A DNA stretch of 64,000 nucleotides from Curtobacterium pusillum (GCF_007680845.1 NZ_VEIY01000008.1:124001-188000); one strand, 5' to 3'; shown: positions 40,160 through 49,137, counted from the stretch's first letter. Translations and numbers: made by a program. Notes: generated by a model not told the origin, from the sequence alone.

Positions 40160-40669
40160 ATGCCCGACGAAGCACCGGCGACCATCGCGGACGCGTACAA
40201 GGCTGCCTTCCGCGGCCACCCCGCCGGAGTCGCCGTCATCACCGCCGAAGGCCCGGACGGCCCGACCGGCTTGACCGCGTCCAGTGTCGCCAGCGTGGCG
40301 GTCGACCCGCCCGTGCTCGTGTTCTCGCTGTCCACGAACTCCGGGTCGGCGGGCATCGTGCTCGGCGCCCCCCTGTTCGTCGTGCACCTCGTCGACTCCC
40401 TCGGGGTCGCCCTCGCGAAGCGCTTCGCCGCCACGGGCAGTCCGGCCGCGGACGACCCGATCTGGGGCACGCTGCCGTCGGGTGACCGCTACCTGCCGAG
40501 TGCCGCGAGCGCCCTGCGCTGCCGACCCCTGTCGACCACGCCGATCGGTTCGTCGACCGTCGTCGTGGCCGAGGTCCTCGACATCGTCGTCGGCCTCGAA
40601 CGGGGCGAGCCGCTGGTCTACCACAACCGGGAATTCCACTCCCTCACCGATCGTTCCCGGCTCTCGTGA
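40160..40669 (+). CDS. Flavin reductase-like FMN-binding protein
   Basis: 169 residues. AAFRGHPAGVAVITAEGPDG, GLTASSVASVAVDPPVLVFS and FVVHLVDS are the split-barrel flavin reductase signatures (HpaC/RutF type), and EPLVYHNREFHSL ends the domain. It would supply reduced flavin or reduce a substrate directly. The MerR-type promoter implies induction by a metal, redox stress or a small organic ligand. Followed 44 bp later by the superoxide dismutase gene, which fits an oxidative-stress theme. Confidence 0.9.
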   Translation: MPDEAPATIADAYKAAFRGHPAGVAVITAEGPDGPTGLTASSVASVAVDPPVLVFSLSTNSGSAGIVLGAPLFVVHLVDSLGVALAKRFAATGSPAADDPIWGTLPSGDRYLPSAASALRCRPLSTTPIGSSTVVVAEVLDIVVGLERGEPLVYHNREFHSLTDRSRLS

Positions 40670-40713
40670 GCCGCGGAGCACCATCCGCAATCCACTGATC
40701 GAAAGGAACTCAC

Positions 40714-41328
40714 ATGGCTGAGTACACCCTGCCGGAGCTGCCGTACGACTACGCCGCGCTCGAGCCGCACATCAGCGGCAAGATCATGCAGCTGCACCAC
40801 GACAAGCACCACCAGGCGTACGTGACCGGCGCCAACACCGCGCTGCAGCAGCTCGGCGAAGCGCGCGAGTCGGGCAACTTCGGTGCGATCAACAAGCTCG
40901 AGAAGGACCTCGCGTTCCACCTCGGTGGCCACGTGAACCACTCGATCTTCTGGACCAACCTCGGCCCGGACACGAAGGTCCCGGAGGGCGAGCTCGCCGC
41001 CGCGATCGACGAGTTCTTCGGCTCGTTCGAGAAGTTCCAGGCGCAGTTCACCGCCGTCGCGAACGGCATCCAGGGCTCCGGCTGGTCCGTCCTCGCGTGG
41101 GACACCGTCGGCCAGAAGCTGACCACGTTCCAGCTGTTCGACCAGCAGGGCAACATCCCGTTCGGCCTCGTCCCGATCTTCATGCTCGACATGTGGGAGC
41201 ACGCCTTCTACCTCGACTACCTCAACGTCAAGGCGGACTACGTCAAGGCCGTGTGGAACATCGTCGACTGGGAGAACGTCGCCGCGCGCTTCGCGACCGC
41301 GAAGACGCAGGGGTTCGTCACGCTCTGA
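40714..41328 (+). CDS. sodA: Superoxide dismutase (Mn/Fe)
   Basis: 204 residues. The metal ligands are visible in KIMQLHHDKHHQAYV (first His), GGHVNHSIFW (second His) and PIFMLDMWEHAFYLDY (Asp and His). The GIQGSGWSVLAWD stretch with Gln-Gly in the middle suggests Mn or cambialistic use, but metal choice cannot be settled by eye. AAGGAAC precedes the ATG. Confidence 0.97.
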   Translation: MAEYTLPELPYDYAALEPHISGKIMQLHHDKHHQAYVTGANTALQQLGEARESGNFGAINKLEKDLAFHLGGHVNHSIFWTNLGPDTKVPEGELAAAIDEFFGSFEKFQAQFTAVANGIQGSGWSVLAWDTVGQKLTTFQLFDQQGNIPFGLVPIFMLDMWEHAFYLDYLNVKADYVKAVWNIVDWENVAARFATAKTQGFVTL

Positions 41329-41341
41329 CGGACGACCAGCG

Positions 41342-41406
41342 GGTCGCGTGACGCGACCGTCCGACCGACTGGAGGCGCGGTGCCGGCTGGCACCGCGCCT
41401 CCAGTC
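41342..41406. repeat. Hairpin plus dispersed palindrome, copy 4
   Basis: GGTCGCG/CGCGACC (41342-41358) is a short hairpin just after sodA. It is followed by the best copy of the dispersed palindrome: 18-bp perfect arms GACTGGAGGCGCGGTGCC (41367-41384) and its complement (41389-41406) with loop GGCT. It sits between convergent genes. Confidence 0.88.
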
Positions 41407-41428
41407 CGTCTGCAGCGGCTCGCAGGCC

Positions 41429-42004
41429 TCAGCGCACTCCGACCCGGACCCCGTCCGCCAACTCGCGCGCGATCGCGCGGAGCGCGGCGTCGGTGTCGGC
41501 GCCCTCGACGTCGACGACGGCGGCCCACTGTGCGCCCCGCGCGGCGGAGACGGCCCCGCGGGCGGCCCGTTCCGCGTCCGGCGCGCGGTGTCCGTGCGCC
41601 GTGCACCACGCGGTGATCGCCGCGACCTGCTCACGGTGGAAGGAGCGTTCGCGGTCCCGTCCGTCGAGGGCTTCGACCGCGCCGAGCTCGAACGTCAGGC
41701 GGGCCGCGAGGGACCGTGCCGGGTCGTCGAGCCCACCGAACACGGCGACGAGGTACCCGGCGAGCGCGGCGTCGTCCGCGTCGGGGTCGAGGGCGGCGGC
41801 GACGTGGGTGCCGGCGAGGTGGTCGACGACGGCGTCGATGAGGGCGTCACGCGAGCCGAAGTGGTAGACGATCGGGTACGCGCTCGTCCCGAGCACGCGG
41901 CCGAGGCTGCGGACGGAGACGTCACCGAGCTTGGTGTCCCGGAGGTGTTCGGCGACCTTCTCGATGATCGCCGGTCGGAGCGTCGGGTCGGGTTTCCTGG
42001 GCAT
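41429..42004 (-). CDS. TetR family regulator
   Basis: 191 residues. Helix-turn-helix near the start: PAIIEKVAEHLRDTKLGDVS, VRSLGRVLGTSAYPIVYHFG, SRDALIDAV. The rest is helical with Ala-rich sequence. It is divergent from the PfkB kinase gene (160 bp apart) and could control it or itself; no target is obvious. Confidence 0.88.
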   Translation of the reverse strand: MPRKPDPTLRPAIIEKVAEHLRDTKLGDVSVRSLGRVLGTSAYPIVYHFGSRDALIDAVVDHLAGTHVAAALDPDADDAALAGYLVAVFGGLDDPARSLAARLTFELGAVEALDGRDRERSFHREQVAAITAWCTAHGHRAPDAERAARGAVSAARGAQWAAVVDVEGADTDAALRAIARELADGVRVGVR

Positions 42005-42164
42005 GGGGTCTCCGGCGGGTCGCGATCGGCGCACGGCGATCGACGAGCAGTGAAATACGGACGACTGACATGCTACCGGATCACTCCGACAGTCTCCCGG
42101 GCTGTACGACAGCGTCGAACGACGTAAAACGGAGCTTTGCTCGGCTCCGCGTACACTGGGCGGG

Positions 42165-43139
42165 ATGTCCATCCCTCCCGAGCGTCCTGCAGGCCCGTCG
42201 CGTCCCGAGGCACCCCGTGCCGGACGGGCGGTCGCAGGGCGCCGTCGCGGGGCGGGGAAGCGCTTCCTGGTCGTGGGCGACGTCCTCGACGGGGTCCTCG
42301 TGCAGACCACGGCGACGTCAATGGGTGTGCACGACCCGGCGGCCGTCATCCGCCATCGACCGGTGGGGGCGGCCGGCAACACGGCGACGTGGCTCGGGTG
42401 GCTCGGAGCGCAGGTCGACCTCGTCGGCCGGGTCGGTGTCGACGACGTCTACCGGCACGAGCGCGCACTCGGCGACGCCGGGGTCCGCGCGCACATCCGC
42501 TACGACGCCCGGTCGACCACGGGAGCGGTCGTCTCCGTCCGCAACGCCGTCGGCCGGACGGCGATGTCGGACCCCGCCGCGAGCGGTGTGCTGTCGGCCG
42601 ACGACGTCCCGGCGGACCTGCTGTCGCGCGCGGACATCGTCCACCTCACCGGGTCCGCGATGCTCGGCGGCGGCGGTGCCGACCGCATCGCCGCGCTCGT
42701 CGCACGCGTCGGATCCGGCTCGGCCCGGGTGTCGCTCGACCCCTCGTCGGCCGCGGTCGTCCGGTCGGTCGGACCCGCTGCCTTCCTCGACGCGCTCGAC
42801 GGCGTCGACGTGCTCTTCCCGAGCGAGCAGGAAGCCCTCGCGCTCACGGACGCGTCCACGCTGCCGGACGCGATCCGGGCGCTCACCGACCGCGTCCCCC
42901 TGGTCGTCGTGACGTGCGGCCAGGAAGGCGTCCTCCTCGGCCGCCGGGGACGGAGCCCGCAGCGGGTGCCGGCGACCCCGGCCACCGTCGTGGACACCCT
43001 CGGCGCGGGGGACGCGTTCGCCGCCGGGTTCCTGCGCGCGTGGGCGACGGACCCCGTGCGGGTGGGTGCTGCGGCGCGCGAGGGCACGCGGGTCGCAGCG
43101 CGCGCGCTCGGGTTCGTGGGCGGTCGACCGCCGGTCTAG
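42165..43139 (+). CDS. PfkB family carbohydrate kinase
   Basis: 324 residues. GKRFLVVGDVLDGVLV at the N-terminus, PVGAAGNTATWLGWLGAQVD (PfkB signature 1 region), and DTLGAGDAFAAGFLRAW (signature 2 with the catalytic Asp). Phosphorylates a sugar or nucleoside with ATP. Sequence resembles the ribokinase branch. The first 28 residues are basic and variable. Confidence 0.9.
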   Translation: MSIPPERPAGPSRPEAPRAGRAVAGRRRGAGKRFLVVGDVLDGVLVQTTATSMGVHDPAAVIRHRPVGAAGNTATWLGWLGAQVDLVGRVGVDDVYRHERALGDAGVRAHIRYDARSTTGAVVSVRNAVGRTAMSDPAASGVLSADDVPADLLSRADIVHLTGSAMLGGGGADRIAALVARVGSGSARVSLDPSSAAVVRSVGPAAFLDALDGVDVLFPSEQEALALTDASTLPDAIRALTDRVPLVVVTCGQEGVLLGRRGRSPQRVPATPATVVDTLGAGDAFAAGFLRAWATDPVRVGAAAREGTRVAARALGFVGGRPPV

Positions 43140-43164
43140 CGACCGCGGGTCCAGCGACCGCCCG

Positions 43165-44610
43165 TCAGCGTTCGCTGGGCTCCGCCGCGACGATCAGCGT
43201 CTGCACCAGCCCGGCCGCGAGCGGTGCCAGCCGGATCTCCACCCGCAGTCGCCCCGTCGTGCCGGGCAGCCACCACCGTAGGTGCGACGGCGCGGACGAC
43301 TGCTCGCCGACCGGCGCGGCCGTGAGGTCCGCGCCGACGGCGGCGACCGCCTCGGCCACGGCCCGCCGCCGACGTTCGTACGGGACGTCCATTGCCACGT
43401 TCGGCGTGCAGATCGCGTCCGCCAGGTCGTCGTCCCAGTCGGCCAGGAGGCGCGACACGGCTCCCTGCGCCGCCCGCGTCGCGTCGGCCGTGCGACCAGT
43501 GCCCGGTGCCGGTTGGACGGGCAGGTCACCGTCGCGCTCGGGCACGCCGGACGCGAGGACGAGGTCGAGGGCGGTGTCCGCGGCGACGGACACCTTCGCC
43601 TGCGTGGCGTTCTCGAACGCGACGACGCCGAGGCCGTCCCGCACGGACCAGCGCATGTGCGCCGAGAAGCCCGGGTAGCCGCCGGAGTGCGACACCAGCT
43701 CACCGAACCGGGGGTCCTGCTCGACGAACAGCCCGAAGCCGTACGCGGTCGCGCGCCGTGACGTCGGGACCACGGCCGGGGGGACGACCCGCATCGCCTG
43801 CTGCATGAGACGCCGGTCGGCGGGGGAGACCCGCCCGGGTTCCGGCGCACCGGTGAACGCCGACGCCAGGTGCGACCCCCAGCGAGCCAGGTCCGTCACG
43901 GTGGAGAACAGTCCGCCGATCGGCGAGAACGCCCCGGGTCCGGTGAGCGGCAGCGGTTCCCACGCACCACCGTGCGGGCGGACGCCGGTGACCACGAAAC
44001 CTCGGGCATCGGCGGCGCGGAACACGGTGTCGTGCAGGCCGAGTGGCCGGAGCACGGTGTCGGTGGCGACTCGGGTGTACGGGGCGCCGGCGGCGACCGC
44101 GATCACCCGGCCCAGCAGTGCGTAGCCGAGGTTCGAGTACGCGAAGCGGGTGCCGGGCACCGAGTCGAACAGCAGGCCGCTCCGGAGGACATGGTCGAGG
44201 TCGGCGTCGGTGATCGACTCCTGCCGATCGGCCCACGGGTCGTCGGTGGGGAAGCCCGCCGCCATCGTGAGGAGCATCCGGAGCGTCGGCACGGGGGAGT
44301 CCGCGGACGGCAGGGCGACGTCGGCGAACGCGGGGACGTAGGCGGTCACGGGATCGTCGAGCCGCACCCGACCGTCCGCCACGAGTGCGAGCAGGGTCGC
44401 GGCCGTGACGCTCTTCGTGCAGGAGGCGATCCGGTAGACGGAGTCAGCGTCGGGCGCGGAGCCGTCACCCCGGTCGCCGTGCCCGCCGGAGGCCACGAGC
44501 CCGGTCCGGTCGAACACACCCCAGACGCTGCTCGGCGCCACGCCACGCTCGACCCGGCTGCGGAACACCGCGTCGACCTCGGCGACCAGGTCCGTCGCGA
44601 TGTCGCTCAC
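43165..44610 (-). CDS. Serine hydrolase, beta-lactamase/penicillin-binding-protein fold
   Basis: 481 residues. The class C-type active site reads YRIASCTKSVTAATLLALVA (S-x-x-K at about residues 63-66), RFAYSNLGYALLG (Y-x-N) and LVSHSGGYPGFSA (H-S-G). No signal peptide is visible, so it is probably cytoplasmic, like many esterase EstB-type members. A C-terminal extension of about 130 residues follows the catalytic domain. It overlaps the photolyase gene by 4 bp. Substrate unknown; antibiotic resistance should not be inferred. Confidence 0.88.
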   Translation of the reverse strand: MSDIATDLVAEVDAVFRSRVERGVAPSSVWGVFDRTGLVASGGHGDRGDGSAPDADSVYRIASCTKSVTAATLLALVADGRVRLDDPVTAYVPAFADVALPSADSPVPTLRMLLTMAAGFPTDDPWADRQESITDADLDHVLRSGLLFDSVPGTRFAYSNLGYALLGRVIAVAAGAPYTRVATDTVLRPLGLHDTVFRAADARGFVVTGVRPHGGAWEPLPLTGPGAFSPIGGLFSTVTDLARWGSHLASAFTGAPEPGRVSPADRRLMQQAMRVVPPAVVPTSRRATAYGFGLFVEQDPRFGELVSHSGGYPGFSAHMRWSVRDGLGVVAFENATQAKVSVAADTALDLVLASGVPERDGDLPVQPAPGTGRTADATRAAQGAVSRLLADWDDDLADAICTPNVAMDVPYERRRRAVAEAVAAVGADLTAAPVGEQSSAPSHLRWWLPGTTGRLRVEIRLAPLAAGLVQTLIVAAEPSER

Positions 44611-45956
44611 GACCAGCGCATCCGCTCGTACGCGTCGAGGGCGCGCTGCCGGGTGGCCTTGAGGTCGAGCATCGGTTCCGGGCGGAGCTCGTCCGACGGG
44701 ACCCACCGGTGGACGTACTCGCGGTGCGGGTCGAACCGTTCGAGCTGCCGGTCGGGGTTGAACACGCGGAAGTACGGCGCCGCGTCGAACCCGGAGCCCG
44801 CGACCCACTGCCAGTTCGCGGCGTTGTTGGCCGAGTCCGCGTCGACGAGGGTGTCCCAGAACCACTGCTCGCCCACCCGCCAGTCGACGAGCATGTTCTT
44901 CACGAGGAAGCTCGCCGTGGCGAGCCGGACCCGGTTGTGCATCGCGCCGGAGTGCCAGAGCTCGCGCATGCCCGCGTCGACGAGGTCGAACCCGGTCGTC
45001 CCGGTGCGCCACCGGTCGATCTCGGCCTCGGTCGCGTCGCCCCACGGGAACGCGTCGAACTCACGACGGACGTTAACAGTCGTGATGTCGTCGCAGTGGA
45101 AGTACTCGTTCCAGTTGAACTCGCGCCACGCGAGCTGACGGAGGAACGCGGCGACGTGCTGCCGCTGCTCCGGCCCGAGCTGCCCGTGCAGCCGGTGCCA
45201 GACCTGGTACGGACTGACCTCGCCCCAGCGGAGGTGCGGGGAGAGGTCGCTCGTCGCCGCCATCGCCGGCTCGTCGCGCTGGTCGTAGTCCTCGAGCCCG
45301 TCCGTGACGAAGTGCTCGAGCCGTTCGTGCGCGCCGTGCTCGCCCGGTTCCCAGGCGTCACGGAGCCCGCCCGCCCAGTCGGGGTGGGTGGGCAGGAGGT
45401 CCCAGTCGGCGAGGTCGTCGCTCGCGACCGTCGCGGGCGCGGGCAGGTCGCGGGGCGTCGGGAGCGGGTGCCGGGGCTCGGGCATCGCCTGGGCCGCGCG
45501 CCAGAACGGGGTGAACACCTTGTACGGCTCACCCTGCCCGGTGAGCACCGTCCACGGCTCCCACAGCAGGTTCGCGGCGAAGCTGTGCGCCTCGACACCG
45601 GCGTCGGTCAGCGCGGTCTTGATGCCGGCGTCGAGGTCTCGCTCCACCCGTCCGTAGCGTCGGTTCCAGAACACGGCGTCGGCGTCGGTGTCGGCGACCA
45701 GCTGCTCGATGACCGTCGCTGCGGGGCCGCGTCGGAGCACGAGGTGGGAACCGCGTTCCCGGAGGTCGGCGTCGAGTGCGGTGAGCGAGTGGTGCAGCCA
45801 CCACCGGCTGGCGGCACCGGCGGGTCGGATGCCGGGGGACTCGTCGTCGAGGACGTAGACCACCGTGACGTGCTCACCGTGGTCGATCGCCGCACGGAGG
45901 GCGGGGTTGTCGGCGAGCCGCAGGTCGTCGCGGAGCCAGACGAGTGCGCCGCTCAC
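44607..45956 (-). CDS. phr: Deoxyribodipyrimidine photolyase (class I)
   Basis: Repairs cyclobutane pyrimidine dimers with blue light and FAD. 449 residues. N-terminal antenna domain starts ALVWLRDDLRLADNPALRAA, and the FAD domain contains LAWREFNWNEYFHCD, the region WRTGTTGFDLVDAGMRELWH, HNRVRLATASFLVKN, and the tail NAANWQWVAGSGFDAAPYFR plus VFNP with conserved Trp and Asn. GTG start overlaps the MarR stop. Confidence 0.95.
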   Translation of the reverse strand: MSGALVWLRDDLRLADNPALRAAIDHGEHVTVVYVLDDESPGIRPAGAASRWWLHHSLTALDADLRERGSHLVLRRGPAATVIEQLVADTDADAVFWNRRYGRVERDLDAGIKTALTDAGVEAHSFAANLLWEPWTVLTGQGEPYKVFTPFWRAAQAMPEPRHPLPTPRDLPAPATVASDDLADWDLLPTHPDWAGGLRDAWEPGEHGAHERLEHFVTDGLEDYDQRDEPAMAATSDLSPHLRWGEVSPYQVWHRLHGQLGPEQRQHVAAFLRQLAWREFNWNEYFHCDDITTVNVRREFDAFPWGDATEAEIDRWRTGTTGFDLVDAGMRELWHSGAMHNRVRLATASFLVKNMLVDWRVGEQWFWDTLVDADSANNAANWQWVAGSGFDAAPYFRVFNPDRQLERFDPHREYVHRWVPSDELRPEPMLDLKATRQRALDAYERMRWS

Positions 45957-46465
45957 ACCGCCGCCGTGTCCGCTGCGGCCGTGGCCCTTGCGGGCGTGCG
46001 GCGGGTGGTGATCGAGCCCGCCGCGACCCGGAGCTTCGTGCAGAGCTCGGTCAGGGTCCGGAGTTCGGCGTCGTCGAGGCCGGCGCCGACCTGGTCCGCG
46101 ATGGTCTGCGCGTGCTGGACCGCGACCGACCGGTAGACGTCGAAGCCGTGCGCCGTGAGGGCGACGATGACCCCGCGTGCGTCGGCCGGGTCCGGCTGCT
46201 TCTCGACGATGCCGCGGGCGGTCAGGCGGTCGACGAGGCGGCTCACGCTCGGTTGGGTGAGGAGGAGGTGTCCGGTGAGTTCGCGCATCCGGCACCGGCG
46301 GCCGGGCTGTGTCGACAGGTTGAAGCACACGTCGTACTCGTTGAAGGAGATCTCGCCGCCGGGGAACTCGGCGTTGAGCGCTCGCATCACCGTCACCTGG
46401 GCGCGGAACAGCGCTTCCCAGGCCGCCACTGCGGTCGCCTTGTCGCTGCGACATGACTCGTCCAC
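45953..46465 (-). CDS. MarR family regulator
   Basis: 170 residues. The winged helix spans about 50-115: MRELTGHLLLTQPSVSRLVD, RLTARGIVEKQPDPADARGV. GTG start with GGAGGGAG upstream. It is the first gene of a three-gene unit (MarR, photolyase, serine hydrolase) linked by 4-bp overlaps, and may control that unit, for example in response to redox or phenolic signals. Confidence 0.9.
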   Translation of the reverse strand: MDESCRSDKATAVAAWEALFRAQVTVMRALNAEFPGGEISFNEYDVCFNLSTQPGRRCRMRELTGHLLLTQPSVSRLVDRLTARGIVEKQPDPADARGVIVALTAHGFDVYRSVAVQHAQTIADQVGAGLDDAELRTLTELCTKLRVAAGSITTRRTPARATAAADTAAV

Positions 46466-46527
46466 GGACGCGCTCCCTCCGGTCGTACGGTCACCCCACA
46501 CTACCGACGGGCGACGACACCGGCCGC

Positions 46528-46681
46528 CCGGAACGCAACGGGGGCCTTGCAGGACCGGCGCAGTTCCGGAACGCAACGAGGGCCGGTCGTCACGGGGACG
46601 ACCGGCCCTCTCCCTTGCACGACCAGCGCAGTTCCGGAACGCAACGAGGGCCGCCCACCAGTTGCCCGGCGGACGGCCCTC
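46528..46681. repeat. Tandem terminator-like units next to attL
   Basis: Three units start CCGGAACGCAACG at 46528, 46566 and 46634. Units 2 and 3 (68 bp apart) each contain a hairpin, 46578-46591/46597-46610 and 46646-46653/46674-46681, followed by TCCCTTGCAC. Unit 1 lacks the hairpin. The tail of unit 3 runs into the att core. No gene is seen in this 220-bp stretch. Confidence 0.75.
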
Positions 46682-46709
46682 TCCCTTGCACCAAGAGTGT
46701 CCTGCAATC
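46682..46709. repeat. attL, 28-bp direct repeat
   Basis: TCCCTTGCACCAAGAGTGTC followed by CTGCAATC, identical to 52850-52877. Flanking bases differ on both sides of the 28 bp. No tRNA gene is visible at the site. Confidence 0.9.
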
Positions 46710-46840
46710 GCTTTCTGCGGCTCTCGGTACATCGGCGCAGGAGCGCGCCGAACGAGCGGAATCGCCCACAAACGTGCGGATCGTCGGCTCTCGACACCGG
46801 GACACGGATACCCGAGAATGGACACGGGTGGACAGAACGA

Positions 46841-48106
46841 ATGGGCACCGGATTGGCACAGACGATCGGAGCGGCAGTGACCAGCGAGCAGAGCGATGGA
46901 CCACGGTCGTACCGTGCGGGCCGCCTGGCATGGGGGTCGGTGAAGGAAATCCGCGTGCAGGGCAAGCGGAAGGCTGACGGCACGGCCACACGGGGCAAGC
47001 CGCGCTACCAGGCGTCGTACCTGCGGAAGGCACCGACCGACCCGCCCACCGGCAAGCGTGTTTACGCCAAGGGGTCGTTCGACAACCGACAGGACGCCCT
47101 CGGCTGGCTGGACCGGGAGAGCGCTCGCACCTCTCGGGGCACGGTCGATCCAGACCGGCTCAAGCCCGCGCTGCTCCCGATAACCTTCCGCGAGTTCGCA
47201 GACGCCTACGTGAACACGCGGCGGCACCCTCGCAACGGTGCGCAGATCAAGCCCAGCACCATCGCGGGGTACCAGCGACTGATCGACACTCGCATGCAGC
47301 GCTTTCATGAGCTGAACCTGGCTGACGTGACGCCCGACCTGGTGCGCGCCTGGTACTCGGATGAGACAGCGAGCGGGCGACTAACGCAGGCGGCGCGAGC
47401 GTACGGGCTGCTGCGGGCCATTCTCGGGCAGGCCGTCGAGGACGGTCGGGTGGAGCGCAACCCAGCGAGCATCCGCGGGGCATCGAAGGCGCAGACCGGC
47501 AAGAACGTCAACCCGCCGACCGACGCGGAGCTGGCCATCATCACGGCGACCATCGACCCCCGGTTCGTCCTGCTGATCGAGGTGGCGGCGTGGGGTGCGC
47601 TCCGCTACGGCGAGCTGACCGAGCTTCGCCGCGGCGACGTCGAGTTCTCGGCTCCCGGCGACGACGCTCTGGCGGTCGTGCACGTGACTCGGGCCGTGAC
47701 CCAGCCGACGGGTGGCGGCTTCATCGTCGGCACGCCGAAGAGCAGCGCTGGCGTCCGGTCCGTCGCGCTGCCGTCGATGCTCACGCCGTCGCTGCGCCGA
47801 CACCTCGCGTCACTGCCAGCGGGCGAGGACGCGCTGTTGTGGCCCTCGACCAAGCGTGCTGACGAGCACCTGAGCAACGGAGCGTTCTACGGGTTCTGGA
47901 TTGCAGCGCGCGAGGCGGCAGGTCGCCCGGACATGCCGTTCCACGCGCTCAGGCACTACGGGCTCACTCGCTACGCGCAGGCTGGCGCGACGACCAAGGA
48001 CCTCATGAGCCGGGCCGGGCACTCGGACGTGACCACAGCCATGCGCTATCAGCACGCGGCGGCCGAACGGGACGCGGAGCTAGCCGCGCGCATGTCGTCG
48101 CTCTGA
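46841..48106 (+). CDS. Tyrosine recombinase (phage-type integrase)
   Basis: About 421 residues. An N-terminal arm-binding segment (KEIRVQGKRKADGTATRG, RYQASYLRKA), a SAM-like core-binding domain (TFREFADAYVNTRRHPRNGA ... QLNLADVTPDLVRAWY-type), and the catalytic domain with Arg in AAWGALRYGELTEL (about 253), Lys in GTPKSSAGVRSVAL, H-x-x-R in FHALRHYGL (about 368), GHSDVTTAMRYQHA with the second His and the nucleophile Tyr. It lies just inside attL and reads inward. Start could also be the GTG at 46877. Confidence 0.95.
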   Translation: MGTGLAQTIGAAVTSEQSDGPRSYRAGRLAWGSVKEIRVQGKRKADGTATRGKPRYQASYLRKAPTDPPTGKRVYAKGSFDNRQDALGWLDRESARTSRGTVDPDRLKPALLPITFREFADAYVNTRRHPRNGAQIKPSTIAGYQRLIDTRMQRFHELNLADVTPDLVRAWYSDETASGRLTQAARAYGLLRAILGQAVEDGRVERNPASIRGASKAQTGKNVNPPTDAELAIITATIDPRFVLLIEVAAWGALRYGELTELRRGDVEFSAPGDDALAVVHVTRAVTQPTGGGFIVGTPKSSAGVRSVALPSMLTPSLRRHLASLPAGEDALLWPSTKRADEHLSNGAFYGFWIAAREAAGRPDMPFHALRHYGLTRYAQAGATTKDLMSRAGHSDVTTAMRYQHAAAERDAELAARMSSL

Positions 48107-48115
48107 CCGTTTCGT

Positions 48116-48760
48116 TCAGCGCAGGTGAGCTGGCAGGGGAAGGTGCGTCGGCCGCGGCTCCAACAGTCGCGTGAGCACATCCGGCTCGGCGGCAATCACC
48201 CCCACCGCGGGACAGCTCTTTCCCGGACGTGTGCCACGAAACGAGACGGCGGCGAGCGTCCGACCGCTGCTCAGGTGACGAGCCACTGTGCGAGCCTTCT
48301 GCTTGTTGTAGTACCCCGCTTTGTGTTCGCCAGTTGAGTCATAGACCGCGACGGCGTGCTCGTTGTCTGGCTCCGCGACGACGCGCAGTGGCGCGCCCGG
48401 CGAGAAGTCTCCCGCCTTGCACGCGGCCTGGTGGTAGTACTCGCCACGGAGCTGGCCGACGAATATGCCGAGCTTGGGCAAGCGCCGGTCGGTCGGGCCG
48501 AGCAGCAGTCCAGTCGCATCATCGACGAGCCGCAGCACGTCCTCACTCCCGCTGTCCCTGTATCGGATTGCGTGGAGTGCGATCTGACCGTCCGTCCCGA
48601 GGAACACACTTTCGTCGGTTCCCGTCGGGTAGTACCACGACGGTGCCCGGCCACCTTCGTTGGCCAAGTCGGCCAGAGTCTCACGAGCTACTGCGCTCTG
48701 GCTCACGGCTCTTGGGGCCGCCGAAGTCGAACGACCGAAGAGGCTCGACCAGAAACCCAC
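48116..48760 (-). CDS. HIRAN-domain protein
   Basis: About 214 residues. The second half contains a HIRAN-like domain: FVGQLRGEYYHQAACKAGDF, then PGAPLRVVAEPDNEHAVAVY and a Gly-Tyr-Tyr stretch, the usual strand pattern ending in EPDN-xx-AVAVY. HIRAN domains bind DNA 3' ends or act as accessory modules in repair and phage proteins. The N-terminal 90 residues (WYYPTGTDESVFLGTDGQIA) match nothing I know. GTG start is inferred; 48823 is an alternative. Converges on the integrase gene. Confidence 0.7.
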   Translation of the reverse strand: MGFWSSLFGRSTSAAPRAVSQSAVARETLADLANEGGRAPSWYYPTGTDESVFLGTDGQIALHAIRYRDSGSEDVLRLVDDATGLLLGPTDRRLPKLGIFVGQLRGEYYHQAACKAGDFSPGAPLRVVAEPDNEHAVAVYDSTGEHKAGYYNKQKARTVARHLSSGRTLAAVSFRGTRPGKSCPAVGVIAAEPDVLTRLLEPRPTHLPLPAHLR

Positions 48761-48761
48761 C

Positions 48762-48923
48762 TCAGCGTTCCTGTGCTTGGCGTGCGTCGCGGTCCTCTGC
48801 GAGTGCTGCGCGCACCTCGTCACCGATCGCCTTGCTGAGCGCCTTGACCATCGCCTGATCGCGAACGCTCAGTGATGCGTAGCGCTTGAGCGGCTTGTCC
48901 TCGTCGCGGTTCATGAATGCCAT
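48762..48923 (-). CDS. Small helical protein, possibly leaderless
   Basis: 53 residues (MAFMNRDEDKPLKRYASLSV, then RDQAMVKALSKAIGDEVRAA and a charged end). Mostly helical and charged. The sequence upstream on the minus strand has TTCGCA, a 17-bp spacer and TATAGT, which would place the transcript start at or a few bases before the ATG. CGGACT-CTAT-AGTCCG overlaps this -10 as a palindrome. It precedes the HIRAN gene on the same strand. Function unknown; a regulator of the element is possible. Confidence 0.55.
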   Translation of the reverse strand: MAFMNRDEDKPLKRYASLSVRDQAMVKALSKAIGDEVRAALAEDRDARQAQER

Positions 48924-48957
48924 GAAACGGACTATAGAGTCCGGCTCATCTGTTGCG
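48924..48957 (-). promoter_or_regulatory. Promoter of the leftward gene pair
   Basis: Minus-strand TTCGCA (about 48953-48958) and TATAGT (about 48930-48935) with 17-bp spacing, overlapped by the palindrome CGGACTCTATAGTCCG, which is a candidate repressor site. Confidence 0.5.
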
Positions 48958-49137
48958 AAGTACCACTTTCGGGCATGGTGGTCACAGACACGACACAGCC
49001 GGGCGCTGTCCCTCGTGGTCAGACCAGCAGTAGGCAGTGACGGGATCACGGACTGAGGTCGTTCCAGCAAGAGCGGAGTTCCGCCGAGCGCAGATGCGCC
49101 GCGGACCGCTCTCCGAACGCTCACCCGGAGGACTCCC

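Noticed and set aside
43165..44610. A beta-lactamase resistance gene
   Set aside because: It has the serine hydrolase fold but no signal peptide and sits in an operon with photolyase; the family is mostly esterases.
46528..46709. A tRNA or tmRNA 3' end as integration site
   Set aside because: No acceptor stem, TPsiC arm (GGTTCGAATCC) or CCA end can be folded at the att core.
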